Of a DNA stretch of 14,983 nt, positions 1 to 7,078 are shown piece by piece (within the stretch, counting starts at the first letter, position 1; each line of letters begins with the position of its first letter). This stretch comes from Treponema sp. UBA4267 (GTDB lineage Bacteria; Spirochaetota; Spirochaetia; Treponematales; Treponemataceae): positions 1-14,983 of the forward strand of contig DGWD01000030.1 of the NCBI GenBank assembly GCA_002395155.1. Reading direction: 5' to 3'. The translations under genes and the position numbers were made by a program. Under the pieces are notes generated by a model. That model did not search any database. It was not told where the DNA came from and was given only the letters and a program-made list of their open reading frames with translations.

Positions 1-579
1 CATCTCGATAAATCGGGATTTGATGAGTGTATCGTATTTTTCGAGCATGAGCTTGTGCTTTGCGATGAGCGCAGTGCATTTGTCCAGCACGGCGGCAATG
101 TGCTTTTGCTCTTCAAGTGACGGAAGTGGGATTAAAAGATTATCCAAATCTTCTGCTCTAATATTATTTATATTTGCACCAGCGGAAAGACTTGAAATAG
201 TCGATCTATAACTTGGTGAGAAGAAATAATGCTTAAAGAATCCATGATTTACAGAATCTGTCCGAAGAACCTTACAAAATGCACCAAAAGTTAGTTTTCT
301 ATCTTCCTCAAGACAGGCGGCTTTTCCCACAAGATTTTTGCTTCCACTTGATGCACAGATTAAAATATCCCCTTTTTTAAGATATTGGGAATCAGAGACT
401 TTCTTGTTATCAACATAAACCAATTCATCATAATTTAAGGCATCTCCAAAAATGTTGTTTGCTCTTAACAGTATTACTGAATTATCATCTAATTCATTAT
501 GTAAATCAGCAGGTTTATATGATACGCCTCGAATCTGTTCACACACATCCCCCAGCCTTACCGTTTTCCACTTTTCCAT
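1..579 (-). CDS. hsdS: Type I restriction-modification specificity subunit HsdS (partial, cut by window start)
   Basis: HsdS directs the HsdM2HsdS methyltransferase and the HsdR-containing nuclease to a bipartite DNA target through two target-recognition domains. The 193 visible codons cover the first target-recognition domain and the start of the central helical repeat. They open with WKTVRLGDVCE (residues 4-14), have the usual core pattern (KKGDILICASSGS, then IPLPSLEEQKHIAAVLDK), and continue into the helix reading KYDTLIKSRFIEM at the edge. The start at 579 has a GGAGA ribosome site about 8 bases upstream. It lies 16 bases after the ORF6N gene, so it is probably in one transcript with hsdM. 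The second recognition domain, and presumably hsdR, lie outside the window. The recognition sequence cannot be predicted from this half. Confidence 0.93.
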   Translation of the reverse strand, partial: MEKWKTVRLGDVCEQIRGVSYKPADLHNELDDNSVILLRANNIFGDALNYDELVYVDNKKVSDSQYLKKGDILICASSGSKNLVGKAACLEEDRKLTFGAFCKVLRTDSVNHGFFKHYFFSPSYRSTISSLSAGANINNIRAEDLDNLLIPLPSLEEQKHIAAVLDKCTALIAKHKLMLEKYDTLIKSRFIEM

Positions 580-595
580 TCTCAATTCTCCATTC

Positions 596-1486
596 TTACA
601 AGTTCTGAAAAATCGCACTAATCAACGAGCTGTCAAGAATCTCGAACGCAAAGCACTTTTTGCCCAAATCTTTAAGACTGGCGCCGACGTGGTACAAAAC
701 CGCATTGTCAATTATCAAAAAACGGTCGTGCATTTTTGTCGTGTGCTTCACGGTCATCGTCGGATATTGTGCATTGAACTTTTGCACGTCTTGCGAGGTC
801 AGTTTTGTTTTTGTGTCGGTGTAAATCGTTACGTTCACGCCGTTCTTTTTCTTTGCCAATCGCTCCAGAACAGACAAATCCACATAGCCGTCAATCAAAA
901 CAATTTCGCTTTTCGCCTGCGCAATAAAACTTTCGAACTTTGCATAAGCATCAAAAATCTGACCTTGAAAGAAAATGCCCTGCTTTTCGTCAATTTTATA
1001 TTTATCCATGAGCGTGAAAAGCTCGTCTATGCGCCTGTCTGCTTCTTTTTGATGAAGCTCGCCTGAAATTTGCCTTCGCTCAATAAAATCCAGCCTTTCA
1101 AAAATCTGTGCGTTTGAAGCAAGAAAATGACGCATTGCGACAAATGCTTTTACAATTTGAATACTAGCTTTTACAGCAGTTTCGCTTTTAAGCACCGCTG
1201 CAAGCATTGTAACTCCGTGTTCAGTGAAGGCGTAAGGCTCTGTTGTTGAATGTTTGAGCGGATTGAAGCGGTCGCAATTTGCGACCAGTTCGGCTTTTTC
1301 TGTTGCTGTTAGTTGAAAACAAAATTCTGCAGGAAAACGTTCGATATTGCGCTTGACCTGTTCATTCAGTCGTTTTGTTTCCACTCCGTAAAGTTCTGCC
1401 AAATCTCGGTCAATCATCACCTGCTTGCCACGAAGAGAAAGAATCTTGCTTTCGATGTTGTTTTGAATAATCATTTCATTTTCCAT
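596..1486 (-). CDS. ORF6N-domain protein with C-terminal phospholipase D-like (HKD) domain
   Basis: A 296-residue two-domain protein. Residues about 9-95 match the ORF6N (KilA-N/RhuM-like) DNA-binding domain of phages and accessory loci: LRGKQVMIDRDLAELYGVETKRLNEQVKRN is split here as LRGKQVMIDRDLAELYGV and ETKRLNEQVKRN, followed by FPAEFCFQLT and the TEHGVTMLA segment. A helical linker follows (125-165). The C-terminal part (about 170-285) looks like a single phospholipase D half-domain, with H253, R255 and D260 in the HxRxxxxD order, a variant of the HxKxxxxD motif, followed by YHVGASLKDLGKK. Such proteins are common between hsdM and hsdS in type I loci. The role is unknown; a regulator or nuclease of the locus is inferred. 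It starts 3 bases after the preceding stop, so translation is probably coupled. Confidence 0.85.
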   Translation of the reverse strand: MENEMIIQNNIESKILSLRGKQVMIDRDLAELYGVETKRLNEQVKRNIERFPAEFCFQLTATEKAELVANCDRFNPLKHSTTEPYAFTEHGVTMLAAVLKSETAVKASIQIVKAFVAMRHFLASNAQIFERLDFIERRQISGELHQKEADRRIDELFTLMDKYKIDEKQGIFFQGQIFDAYAKFESFIAQAKSEIVLIDGYVDLSVLERLAKKKNGVNVTIYTDTKTKLTSQDVQKFNAQYPTMTVKHTTKMHDRFLIIDNAVLYHVGASLKDLGKKCFAFEILDSSLISAIFQNL

Positions 1487-1489
1487 CTT

Positions 1490-2101
1490 TTATTTCTCCG
1501 CAATCTCACACACATCGCCAAGTCTTACCGTCTTCCATTCGCTTTCATTTTCAGGAAGTGTAAATGCAAAATTATTAATTGTATTTCCACGGGGTTCAAA
1601 AAGCTTTGTGTCCATCATATTGATGAGCATTGCACGGCTCCAGCCGTTTTCTTTTGTTTTTGAAATAAAAAACAAAGCTTCATCAATCGATTTTGCTCGT
1701 GTAAATATTTCTATATGATGTCGCCATGGGATTGTAAATAGAGTGTCTTTGAATTCGTCACCAAGCTGGTGACGAATTTGCCTAGATTCTGCACCAACTT
1801 GGTGCAATTTTTCAGTATAGAACATATAGAATCTTTTCATATAACGAAGATTTCGCTCTGAAAAGCCCTGTGCGTCTGGGAATTCTGTCTTTAATTCCAA
1901 ACTTGTTTTTTCAAAGAACTTGCTTCCGTAAGATTTCTCAAAATTTCTTTCTGAAATATCTTTACCGATATTCCAATAAAGTTCCAGCATTTCTTCATTT
2001 ACAGCTATGCTGGCCTTAATCTGAGCCCCTCGAACTTGCTTTTTTATTTGAGTAATCCATGTTTTAAATTCTGTATCATTTGGTAAAAGTTCTTTGGCCA
2101 T
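1490..2101 (-). CDS. Truncated DUF1016 (YhcG-type) N-terminal domain ending in an HsdS stub
   Basis: Residues 1-about 183 match the DUF1016 N-terminal domain: an N-terminal helical part, FSERNLRYMKRFY, an IPWRHH motif near 124, ENGWSRAMLINMMDTKLFE, and NNFAFTLP where the domain normally ends. Full-length YhcG proteins are about 340 residues and continue into a PD-(D/E)XK nuclease domain. Here the nuclease is missing. In its place residues 189-199 read WKTVRLGDVCE, the N-terminus of the HsdS encoded 0.9 kb downstream, followed by IAEK and a TAA stop. So this is a fusion of a DUF1016 N-domain to a stub of an older hsdS. The start at 2101 has a TTGGAGAA ribosome site. Residues around 100-120 contain two related peptides (HQVGAE, HQLGDE) encoded by DNA palindromes. 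Catalytic function is unlikely; a DNA- or partner-binding remnant is possible. Confidence 0.8.
   Translation of the reverse strand: MAKELLPNDTEFKTWITQIKKQVRGAQIKASIAVNEEMLELYWNIGKDISERNFEKSYGSKFFEKTSLELKTEFPDAQGFSERNLRYMKRFYMFYTEKLHQVGAESRQIRHQLGDEFKDTLFTIPWRHHIEIFTRAKSIDEALFFISKTKENGWSRAMLINMMDTKLFEPRGNTINNFAFTLPENESEWKTVRLGDVCEIAEK
1752..1806. repeat. Two related palindromic hairpins inside the DUF1016 gene
   Basis: The first palindrome has 12-bp perfect arms (1752-1763 and 1767-1778) around a 3-base loop. The second has 8-bp arms (1790-1797 and 1799-1806) around one base. Both share a CACCAA/TTGGTG-type core. On the coding strand they encode the related peptides HQLGDE and HQVGAE in frame, so they look like in-frame palindromic insertions between the two conserved parts of the DUF1016 N-domain. 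Confidence 0.8.
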
Positions 2102-2126
2102 TGTTTATTCTCCAAGTTTCATGTTC

Positions 2127-2153
2127 AAAAAGTGCGACGGTATCGCACTTTTT
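2127..2153. terminator. Bidirectional terminator-like stem-loop between hsdM and the DUF1016 gene
   Basis: A perfect 11-bp stem (2127-2137 with 2143-2153) with a 5-base loop, GC-rich in its upper half and ending in A/T runs on both sides. On the minus strand it lies just after the hsdM stop and ahead of the next ribosome site, so it would stop or attenuate readthrough from hsdM into the DUF1016-ORF6N-hsdS genes. Confidence 0.6.
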
Positions 2154-2160
2154 TCTTTGA

Positions 2161-3633
2161 TTAGTCTTCAAGCATCTTCTTTAGCTCAGACAAATCAGAA
2201 GTAATTTCTTTCTGCAATTCTTCAATTTCAGAAATTAAAACAGCTGGCTTTGGATATTCAACTTTCTCATAAACAACTTCTTTGTACTTGTTTATAGAAA
2301 GGTCATAGTTGTTTGCAATAATTTCAGACTTTGGAACAAAGAAACTCTGTTCAGTACGCTTTCTGTCTTTTTCTGCTTCAAGATTGTGAAAGCGTTTGAT
2401 GATATCAGGAATGTCATTTGCCTCAATTGGCTGGCGTTTATCATCAAGCGAATAGCCGTCAGCTTTCATGTCATAGAACCAGACGTTTTCTGTTCCACCA
2501 GCCCCTGTCTTTGTGAAAACAAGAATACCTGTGCTTACTCCGGCATAAGGCTTGAACACACCACTAGGCATGCTGATTACAGCCTGGAGCTGATGATTTT
2601 CAACAAGTTCTTTTCTAAGAGCTTTATGTGCATTTGATGAACCAAACAAAACTCCGTCAGGAACAATACAAGCACAGCGGCCACCTTTCTTAAGCATACG
2701 GATAAATAAAGCTACGAAAAGAAGTTCTGTTTTCTTTGTATTACAAACATCAAGTAAATTAGGATTGATTGTCGATTCGTTTACAGTTCCTGTGAAAGGA
2801 GGATTAGCAAGAATCACATCATACTGACCTTCAATCTGATTTGCCTTACTTACACCGTCCTGATATTCAACTGTCGGATTGGTTATAGAGTGGAGCATAA
2901 GGTTCATTGTACTAATACGAAGCATTGTCATATCGGTATCGTAACCGGTAACAAGACCTTTCATATAATGATCCCATTGCTTATCATTCATCTTGTTTGC
3001 ATTGTGTTCACGAACATAATTTGCAGCAGAAATCAGGAAGCCGGCTGTACCGCAGGCAGGGTCACAAATGCAGTCATCTGGAGTTGGCTGAATAAGATTT
3101 ACCATAAGATTTCTGATTTGTGCAGGAGTTCTAAACTGTCCATTTTGACCAGATGCACTAAGTTTGTCGAGCATATATTCGTAGATATCGCCGAGCATAT
3201 CCTGGTCTTGAATGTCGTTTTCATAAAGTTCATCGAGTCCTGCAATTACATTTACTAAAACCTGAGGGGCTGGAATCTGGAAAGTAGCATCCTTCATAAA
3301 CTTTGCAAATGCACTTTCATTGTTTCCGTGCATATTCTTAATGAATGCAAAAATGCCGTTCTTTTCATCTTTCATTAAAGAAAAGATTTCATCAGGGCTA
3401 AGATTCTTAAACTTGCTCCAGCGGAGCTTCTGCTGGCTTTCATCAAAAATATGATTACCCTTCATGCCCATCATATTTTCTTTCTGTTCAGTTTCAATCT
3501 CAATATCATCAAGCGAGCGGATAAACATTAAATAAGAAAGTTGCTCAATACAAGTCAGCGGATTAGCCATTCCAGCCGCCCAAAGTTTTTGCCAAATGTT
3601 ATCGATTTTGTTTTTGATTTCGCCAGTAATCAT
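2161..3633 (-). CDS. hsdM: Type I restriction-modification DNA adenine methyltransferase subunit HsdM
   Basis: HsdM transfers a methyl group from S-adenosylmethionine to the N6 of adenine in the target chosen by HsdS. Counting from the start chosen here (490 residues), the N-terminal helical domain is at about 1-130 (KNKIDNIWQKLW, YLMFIRSLDD). A GQFRTP segment is at 166-171, methyltransferase motif I (DPACGTAGF) at 191-199 and the catalytic NPPF motif IV at 277-280. A long C-terminal helical region (SEIEELQKEI) packs against HsdS in known complexes. The open frame begins 11 codons upstream at 3666, but the family begins at MITGEIKNK, preceded by GGGGA about 10 bases upstream, so 3633 is preferred. 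All motifs are intact, so the enzyme should be active with the downstream HsdS. Confidence 0.95.
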   Translation of the reverse strand: MITGEIKNKIDNIWQKLWAAGMANPLTCIEQLSYLMFIRSLDDIEIETEQKENMMGMKGNHIFDESQQKLRWSKFKNLSPDEIFSLMKDEKNGIFAFIKNMHGNNESAFAKFMKDATFQIPAPQVLVNVIAGLDELYENDIQDQDMLGDIYEYMLDKLSASGQNGQFRTPAQIRNLMVNLIQPTPDDCICDPACGTAGFLISAANYVREHNANKMNDKQWDHYMKGLVTGYDTDMTMLRISTMNLMLHSITNPTVEYQDGVSKANQIEGQYDVILANPPFTGTVNESTINPNLLDVCNTKKTELLFVALFIRMLKKGGRCACIVPDGVLFGSSNAHKALRKELVENHQLQAVISMPSGVFKPYAGVSTGILVFTKTGAGGTENVWFYDMKADGYSLDDKRQPIEANDIPDIIKRFHNLEAEKDRKRTEQSFFVPKSEIIANNYDLSINKYKEVVYEKVEYPKPAVLISEIEELQKEITSDLSELKKMLED

Positions 3634-3677
3634 TTTTATATTTTCCCCATACTCATAAGATAGCATAAAAAATTGAG

Positions 3678-3750
3678 TTTATATAGTATTATCTCGTCCT
3701 GCCTTATTTTCTTACTTCATAGTTTCATTTTTATAAATATACTATATAAA
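3678..3750. promoter_or_regulatory. 12-bp inverted repeat between divergent start sites, arms resembling -10 boxes
   Basis: TTTATATAGTAT at 3678-3689 is the exact reverse complement of ATACTATATAAA at 3739-3750. Each arm therefore presents TACTATATAAA reading outward, one toward hsdM and one toward the small plus-strand frame at 3767. This may be a pair of divergent -10 elements or an operator for a regulator. No convincing -35 boxes were seen. Confidence 0.4.
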
Positions 3751-3766
3751 ACATCGGAGTAAAAAG

Positions 3767-3838
3767 ATGACATACACAACCGCCTGTAAACCTGGTGATA
3801 TTTTCTACGGAAGATTAAAAGTGAATATTCATATGTAA
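3767..3838 (+). pseudogene. Short reading frame, possible N-terminal remnant of a mobile-element protein
   Basis: A 23-codon frame with a CGGAG ribosome site 8 bases upstream and a possible promoter in the inverted-repeat arm at 3739-3750. The peptide includes KPGDIFYGRLK. KPGDI(F/L)Y near the N-terminus recalls small proteins of phages and plasmids that go on for about 100 residues, so this may be the surviving start of such a gene. The resemblance is from memory and weak. It could also be a chance frame. Confidence 0.25.
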
Positions 3839-3840
3839 AA

Positions 3841-3879
3841 GATTTGTTTCAAAAACAAATCGAATCTGAATAAGATTCC
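3841..3879. repeat. Two adjacent small hairpins in gene debris
   Basis: GATTTGTT (3841-3848) pairs with AACAAATC (3854-3861) around 5 bases, and GAATC (3862-3866) pairs with GATTC (3874-3878). They sit at the 3' end of the frameshifted minus-strand gene (extended frame stops at 3849), so they may be a weak terminator without a clear U-run. Confidence 0.3.
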
Positions 3880-4269
3880 TGGATAATTCGAATATATATT
3901 TTGTTTTCTAATTGTCTATCAATCCTATATGAGAATACAGTTTCAGTTTCAAAAAAATAAATTTGATATTGCCTCTACATATCGGAAGACCATAATAGAT
4001 TTCTTTTCTAATTGAGATTGCAGTATAATTTCCAAACAGACATTAAACACTTTCTTTTCAATAATCCTGTCTTTTTCTGAATATTCTCCACTTGTAAACT
4101 TAAGCTTAAAACAAGGCTGCTTAATACAGTTTTCCTCCATGCTTGTATTTTCAAATGGTTTAATAATTAAACCGTCATTATGCTCCTTATTTATCTTTTC
4201 AATATATTCTGGCAACTTCTTGATAAAAAGTTCTTCAAGTTCATTATAAACAGTTTCAAAAGATTTCAT
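3849..4269 (-). pseudogene. Phage-like hypothetical gene frameshifted at a seven-T run
   Basis: The frame from 4269 encodes 106 residues and stops at 3949, immediately after a run of seven T on the coding strand (3951-3957). Removing one T restores a frame that runs on for 33 codons to a stop at 3849. That tail begins ETETVFSYRIDRQLENKIYI, which has protein-like composition and a charged alternation fitting the preceding MVFRYVEAISNLFF. The restored protein would be about 139 residues and resembles small proteins of Treponema prophage-type structural clusters (recalled pattern EYSEKDRIIEKKVFNVCLEI). I infer a one-base insertion in the homopolymer, making a pseudogene. Slippage at the T-run could still yield some full-length product. 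No phage neighbours are present, consistent with a lone remnant. Confidence 0.5.
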
Positions 4270-4528
4270 TTATAGCGTTTTCCTTCTATATTAAATTGAA
4301 ATAGCCTTAAACATGCGTACATTATCTATCGTAAAGTACACTTTATACGTACTTTTTATGAAATATTAAAAGAATTACAAAAATGGATTTTATAACAAAA
4401 TTGCCGGGACAGTACATTTATTCTGCCTGCGATCAATTTAGGGGCACGGGGAAAAATATTAAAAAAATATTTTTATATATAGCCGTATAAACAAAAAAAT
4501 ATTAATTTATAAATGAAAGGAGTTTATA

Positions 4529-5062
4529 ATGAATAATACTTATAATCTTCAAAAAAAAGGTTCTGTTTATATATTAAAGAATCCTGCCTACAATCTAGAT
4601 AATAAACCTATTATCAAAATAGGCCGAACTGGTAAAGAAGATCCGAATGAAAGAATCGAATCTATGAATAAAGAGACACCTGTTCCAATGCCTTTTCAAA
4701 CAGTTTCGATTACGGAAACTCCAGCAAATAGTCAACTTGAAAAATATGCTCATGACTGTCTTGCGGAAGAAAGAATAAGCAACACTAAGGAGTTTTTTAC
4801 GACTTCAGAAGAAAAAGCTAAAAATGTTGTAAAAGCCATTAACGAAGACATAAATAAAAAAAGTTATGTAATACCGAATTTATATAATCCATTATCAGAT
4901 AAAGACAAAAAGAAACTTGAAAAAAGTGGTTATGCAGTAACAGAATCATCAGATTATTCCCCTACACCTTTTTCAGATGCAAAATACTGTCCTGATGAAA
5001 ATGATCCTCCAGAAAATATAGATAAAAGTATTTGGCAAAACGTTTGCAAAAAAAATAAATAA
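4529..5062 (+). CDS. T5orf172 / MUG113-type GIY-YIG-like nuclease domain protein
   Basis: A 177-residue protein. The N-terminal ~95 residues follow the T5orf172 pattern, a member of the GIY-YIG superfamily: VYILKNP (13-19, the GIY position), IKIGRT (29-34, the YIG position), NERIESMN (40-47) with a conserved arginine, and LEKYAHDCLAEERI then TKEFF (about 70-90), supplying the usual glutamates. The C-terminal ~80 residues are charged, low in complexity and not recognised. The ribosome site AAAGGAG lies 7 bases before the ATG. It stands alone on the plus strand, convergent with the 518-residue gene, and shares a stem-loop with it. T5orf172 domains occur in phages and defence or mobile loci as DNA nucleases or regulators. 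Activity is predicted from motif conservation only. Confidence 0.75.
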   Translation: MNNTYNLQKKGSVYILKNPAYNLDNKPIIKIGRTGKEDPNERIESMNKETPVPMPFQTVSITETPANSQLEKYAHDCLAEERISNTKEFFTTSEEKAKNVVKAINEDINKKSYVIPNLYNPLSDKDKKKLEKSGYAVTESSDYSPTPFSDAKYCPDENDPPENIDKSIWQNVCKKNK

Positions 5063-5070
5063 AATATCCT

Positions 5071-5137
5071 AAAGTCTATTTATACAAGTTAATTCCGTTG
5101 TTTTGAAACCATTTCGTATGTTGGATAAATAGACTTT
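5071..5137. terminator. Long-looped 13-bp inverted repeat between convergent genes
   Basis: AAAGTCTATTTAT (5071-5083) pairs perfectly with ATAAATAGACTTT (5125-5137), with 41 bases between, followed by T-rich DNA on the plus strand and A/T-rich DNA on the other. It lies between the convergent stops at 5062 and 5138. It could terminate both transcripts, but the loop is unusually long for an intrinsic terminator. Confidence 0.4.
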
Positions 5138-6694
5138 TTATTTTATAAATGCCTCTTCTGGAAAAACTTCTTCAAAATTATTTCTTAAGCTAAGACGATT
5201 TTTTTCATCTTTATCAGTTTCATATATATAAAGTCTCAATGCATTCGCCCAATCTAGAATATGATTTAATTCCGTTTTCTTTTCCTTACACTTTTGCATA
5301 AGAACTACAAATTCTTCTAAATACATAGATAAAACTTTACCACCATAATATTTATATTCAAAAGCGTTTTTATAAAAATCTAATCCTTTTTCAAATTCAT
5401 GACAAAGCACATAATATTTTCCCATGAACCAGTTATAATAGAATTTTTTGCAATCACCCATTATAGGAATCGTTAATGCATATTCTAAATCTTCTCTTTT
5501 AATTATCTTATTCGTAAAGATTCCAAAATCTTTCCAAGTTGATAATTGAATATTTGTTTGCACAATAATTGAGTTAATATCTAAGTCGTTTTGTAATTCA
5601 AAATAATTAATAACTGGAAAATGAATTCTTTCTGGAGGAATATAGTAAATTGATTTGCATTCATACATTCCTAAAGGAGTCATACCTAATTCTTTATCAA
5701 AGGCATCTATAATATATTCACTTAATAAATTTCGATTTTTTGCAGATGGATGTACTAAAAATCTCATTAATGTAAACATTGGATTTTGTACTTCATAATC
5801 TTTATATATTGTAAAATCACAATTATTTTCAAAAGCATACCAACAGAACCATCTTATACCATTTTGTACAATATCCTTAAACTCTGGGGAAACAAGATTT
5901 TGTTCTTCAAGACTGTTAAAGAAATTTGTAAAGAAATAAGCTGAAAATAAATTAGCTTTAAAAATTGTATAGTTTTCTTTATATTCCTTAAAAGTAATTG
6001 TATCAGGTAATTCTGATTTTAAAATAGGGCTAAGATTTTTCCACTTTGGTTTTGTTTTTTGATTACACCAGTCATTGATTGTTTTTTTATAATCAGTACT
6101 TTTTTTATTTTTGTTATTCTTTTTTAAGTCATCCTTGAAATCTTGCCAATATTTTATTAAATCAATTTTATTATTATTAATTTCTGAAAAAATAAAATCA
6201 AAACACGAAGTTATTAATGTAATATTTTTACTATGATGTGTCGGTTTCCAGAAATCAAAGAGATAAAGAGTTTCCTGTAATATGTCTCCAGGTAATTTTT
6301 GTTCACGGGAAGCAATATCGTCGAATATCTCTCTATAAGTCAAAGCCAAACAATACATTATCTGTAATTCAACTTCTTTTTGAGTTGGGTTATTATAAGG
6401 ATTAGTTTTTGTAATTAAAGCAAGCATATCATAATATAATGAAGTAATTAGATATGAATGGGCTTTATTTATTACATTGTTCATCAATGAATCTTTACAA
6501 AAATCTTTTATTAATTCTTCAAATCTTCTAAGATTATCAATTCGTCCTTCTTTTTCTTCAATAAGACGTTGTATCATTTTTGTTGTACTATCTTTATTTG
6601 AATCATTATAAAGAAGTGCATCCATTCCGATACTGTCAGAGAGTAATTTAACTATTTGTCCGATTCTAATTGTTCCGTATTGCATTTTTTCCAT
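5138..6694 (-). CDS. Unrecognised 518-residue helical protein, second gene of a two-gene unit
   Basis: I do not recognise this protein. It is predicted cytoplasmic: no signal peptide and no clear membrane segment. It appears mostly helical, rich in aromatic residues and Lys/Asn, with a lysine/asparagine-rich stretch near 190-215 that is probably a surface loop. The last third contains TPR- or HEAT-like helix pairs (FYYNWFMGKYYVLCHEFEKG, then LDFYKNAFEYKYYGGK). No nuclease, ATPase or methyltransferase motif is visible. Its start lies 3 bases after the stop of the zinc-ribbon gene, and its AGGATGG ribosome site overlaps the end of that gene, so the two are translationally coupled and probably act together. 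A second in-frame ATG three codons in is an alternative start. Location in a defence island suggests, but does not show, a phage-defence role. Confidence 0.75.
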   Translation of the reverse strand: MEKMQYGTIRIGQIVKLLSDSIGMDALLYNDSNKDSTTKMIQRLIEEKEGRIDNLRRFEELIKDFCKDSLMNNVINKAHSYLITSLYYDMLALITKTNPYNNPTQKEVELQIMYCLALTYREIFDDIASREQKLPGDILQETLYLFDFWKPTHHSKNITLITSCFDFIFSEINNNKIDLIKYWQDFKDDLKKNNKNKKSTDYKKTINDWCNQKTKPKWKNLSPILKSELPDTITFKEYKENYTIFKANLFSAYFFTNFFNSLEEQNLVSPEFKDIVQNGIRWFCWYAFENNCDFTIYKDYEVQNPMFTLMRFLVHPSAKNRNLLSEYIIDAFDKELGMTPLGMYECKSIYYIPPERIHFPVINYFELQNDLDINSIIVQTNIQLSTWKDFGIFTNKIIKREDLEYALTIPIMGDCKKFYYNWFMGKYYVLCHEFEKGLDFYKNAFEYKYYGGKVLSMYLEEFVVLMQKCKEKKTELNHILDWANALRLYIYETDKDEKNRLSLRNNFEEVFPEEAFIK

Positions 6695-6697
6695 AGT

Positions 6698-7078
6698 CTA
6701 CCATCCTTTACTACTTGTAAGATGAAAACCATTTCCTTCCGGACATTCATATACATATAAAGTAATACCAGCTTGTTCTCGTATTTTAACCATTTTTTCT
6801 GCATCAAATCTAGTTTCATATGTATTTTTTTTATTTCCCTGGTGATCTCTGCAATTACATGTAGAAAGTGTCTTTTTACAAAAATACTCAGTAGGTTTTA
6901 AATGATATTTACCGCAAGTATTACAATAATAAGGTGTAAACTTATTAGCAGTAGACTGATAATTCGCACTCCGTTGGGCTTCCACTAAACTATTATACGT
7001 TGAAAGAGGATTACCTGTTTTAGAAAAACAGGTATTACTTTTGTGAGGAATGTAAATTTGATTTAGATTCATTTTCAT
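6698..7078 (-). CDS. Small protein with two tandem zinc-ribbon-like modules
   Basis: A 126-residue protein with two copies of a module in which a helix rich in Ala/Arg/Glu is followed by a strand, a cysteine pair and a His-Leu. The first reads YYCNTCGKYHLKP at 50-62, with C52, C55 and H59. The second reads YECPEGNGFHLTSS at 110-123 and has lost the second cysteine. C67, C74, C76 and H79 lie between and could form another metal site. The YxCxxCxxxHLT pattern recalls small metal-binding, possibly nucleic-acid-binding, domains of phages and plasmids. The open frame extends to 7204, but the ATG at 7078 has AGGAG 7 bases upstream, and the extension is a lysine/phenylalanine-rich run unlike the rest. 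It is the first gene of a unit with the 518-residue protein. Confidence 0.75.
   Translation of the reverse strand: MKMNLNQIYIPHKSNTCFSKTGNPLSTYNSLVEAQRSANYQSTANKFTPYYCNTCGKYHLKPTEYFCKKTLSTCNCRDHQGNKKNTYETRFDAEKMVKIREQAGITLYVYECPEGNGFHLTSSKGW

Noticed and set aside
452..1066. Long plus-strand frame opposite the ORF6N gene.
   Set aside because: It is an antisense shadow of the clearly homologous minus-strand genes, with no domain or ribosome site of its own.
4330..4350. Imperfect palindrome around CGTAAAGTACACTTTATACG as an operator.
   Set aside because: Arms mismatch and no promoter could be placed nearby with confidence.
4383..4490. A 35-codon plus-strand frame upstream of the T5orf172 gene.
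   Set aside because: No ribosome site, ends in an AT-rich hairpin region, and no recognisable protein pattern. Possibly part of a dispersed repeat, but unsupported.
5066..5137. Integron attC-like site: GTTGGAT at 5120-5126 within a long inverted repeat after a small gene.
   Set aside because: The 7-mer fits GTTRRRY, but the inverted repeat extends outside it and the opposite end lacks a matching RYYYAAC, so the geometry is wrong. No integrase or second attC is present.
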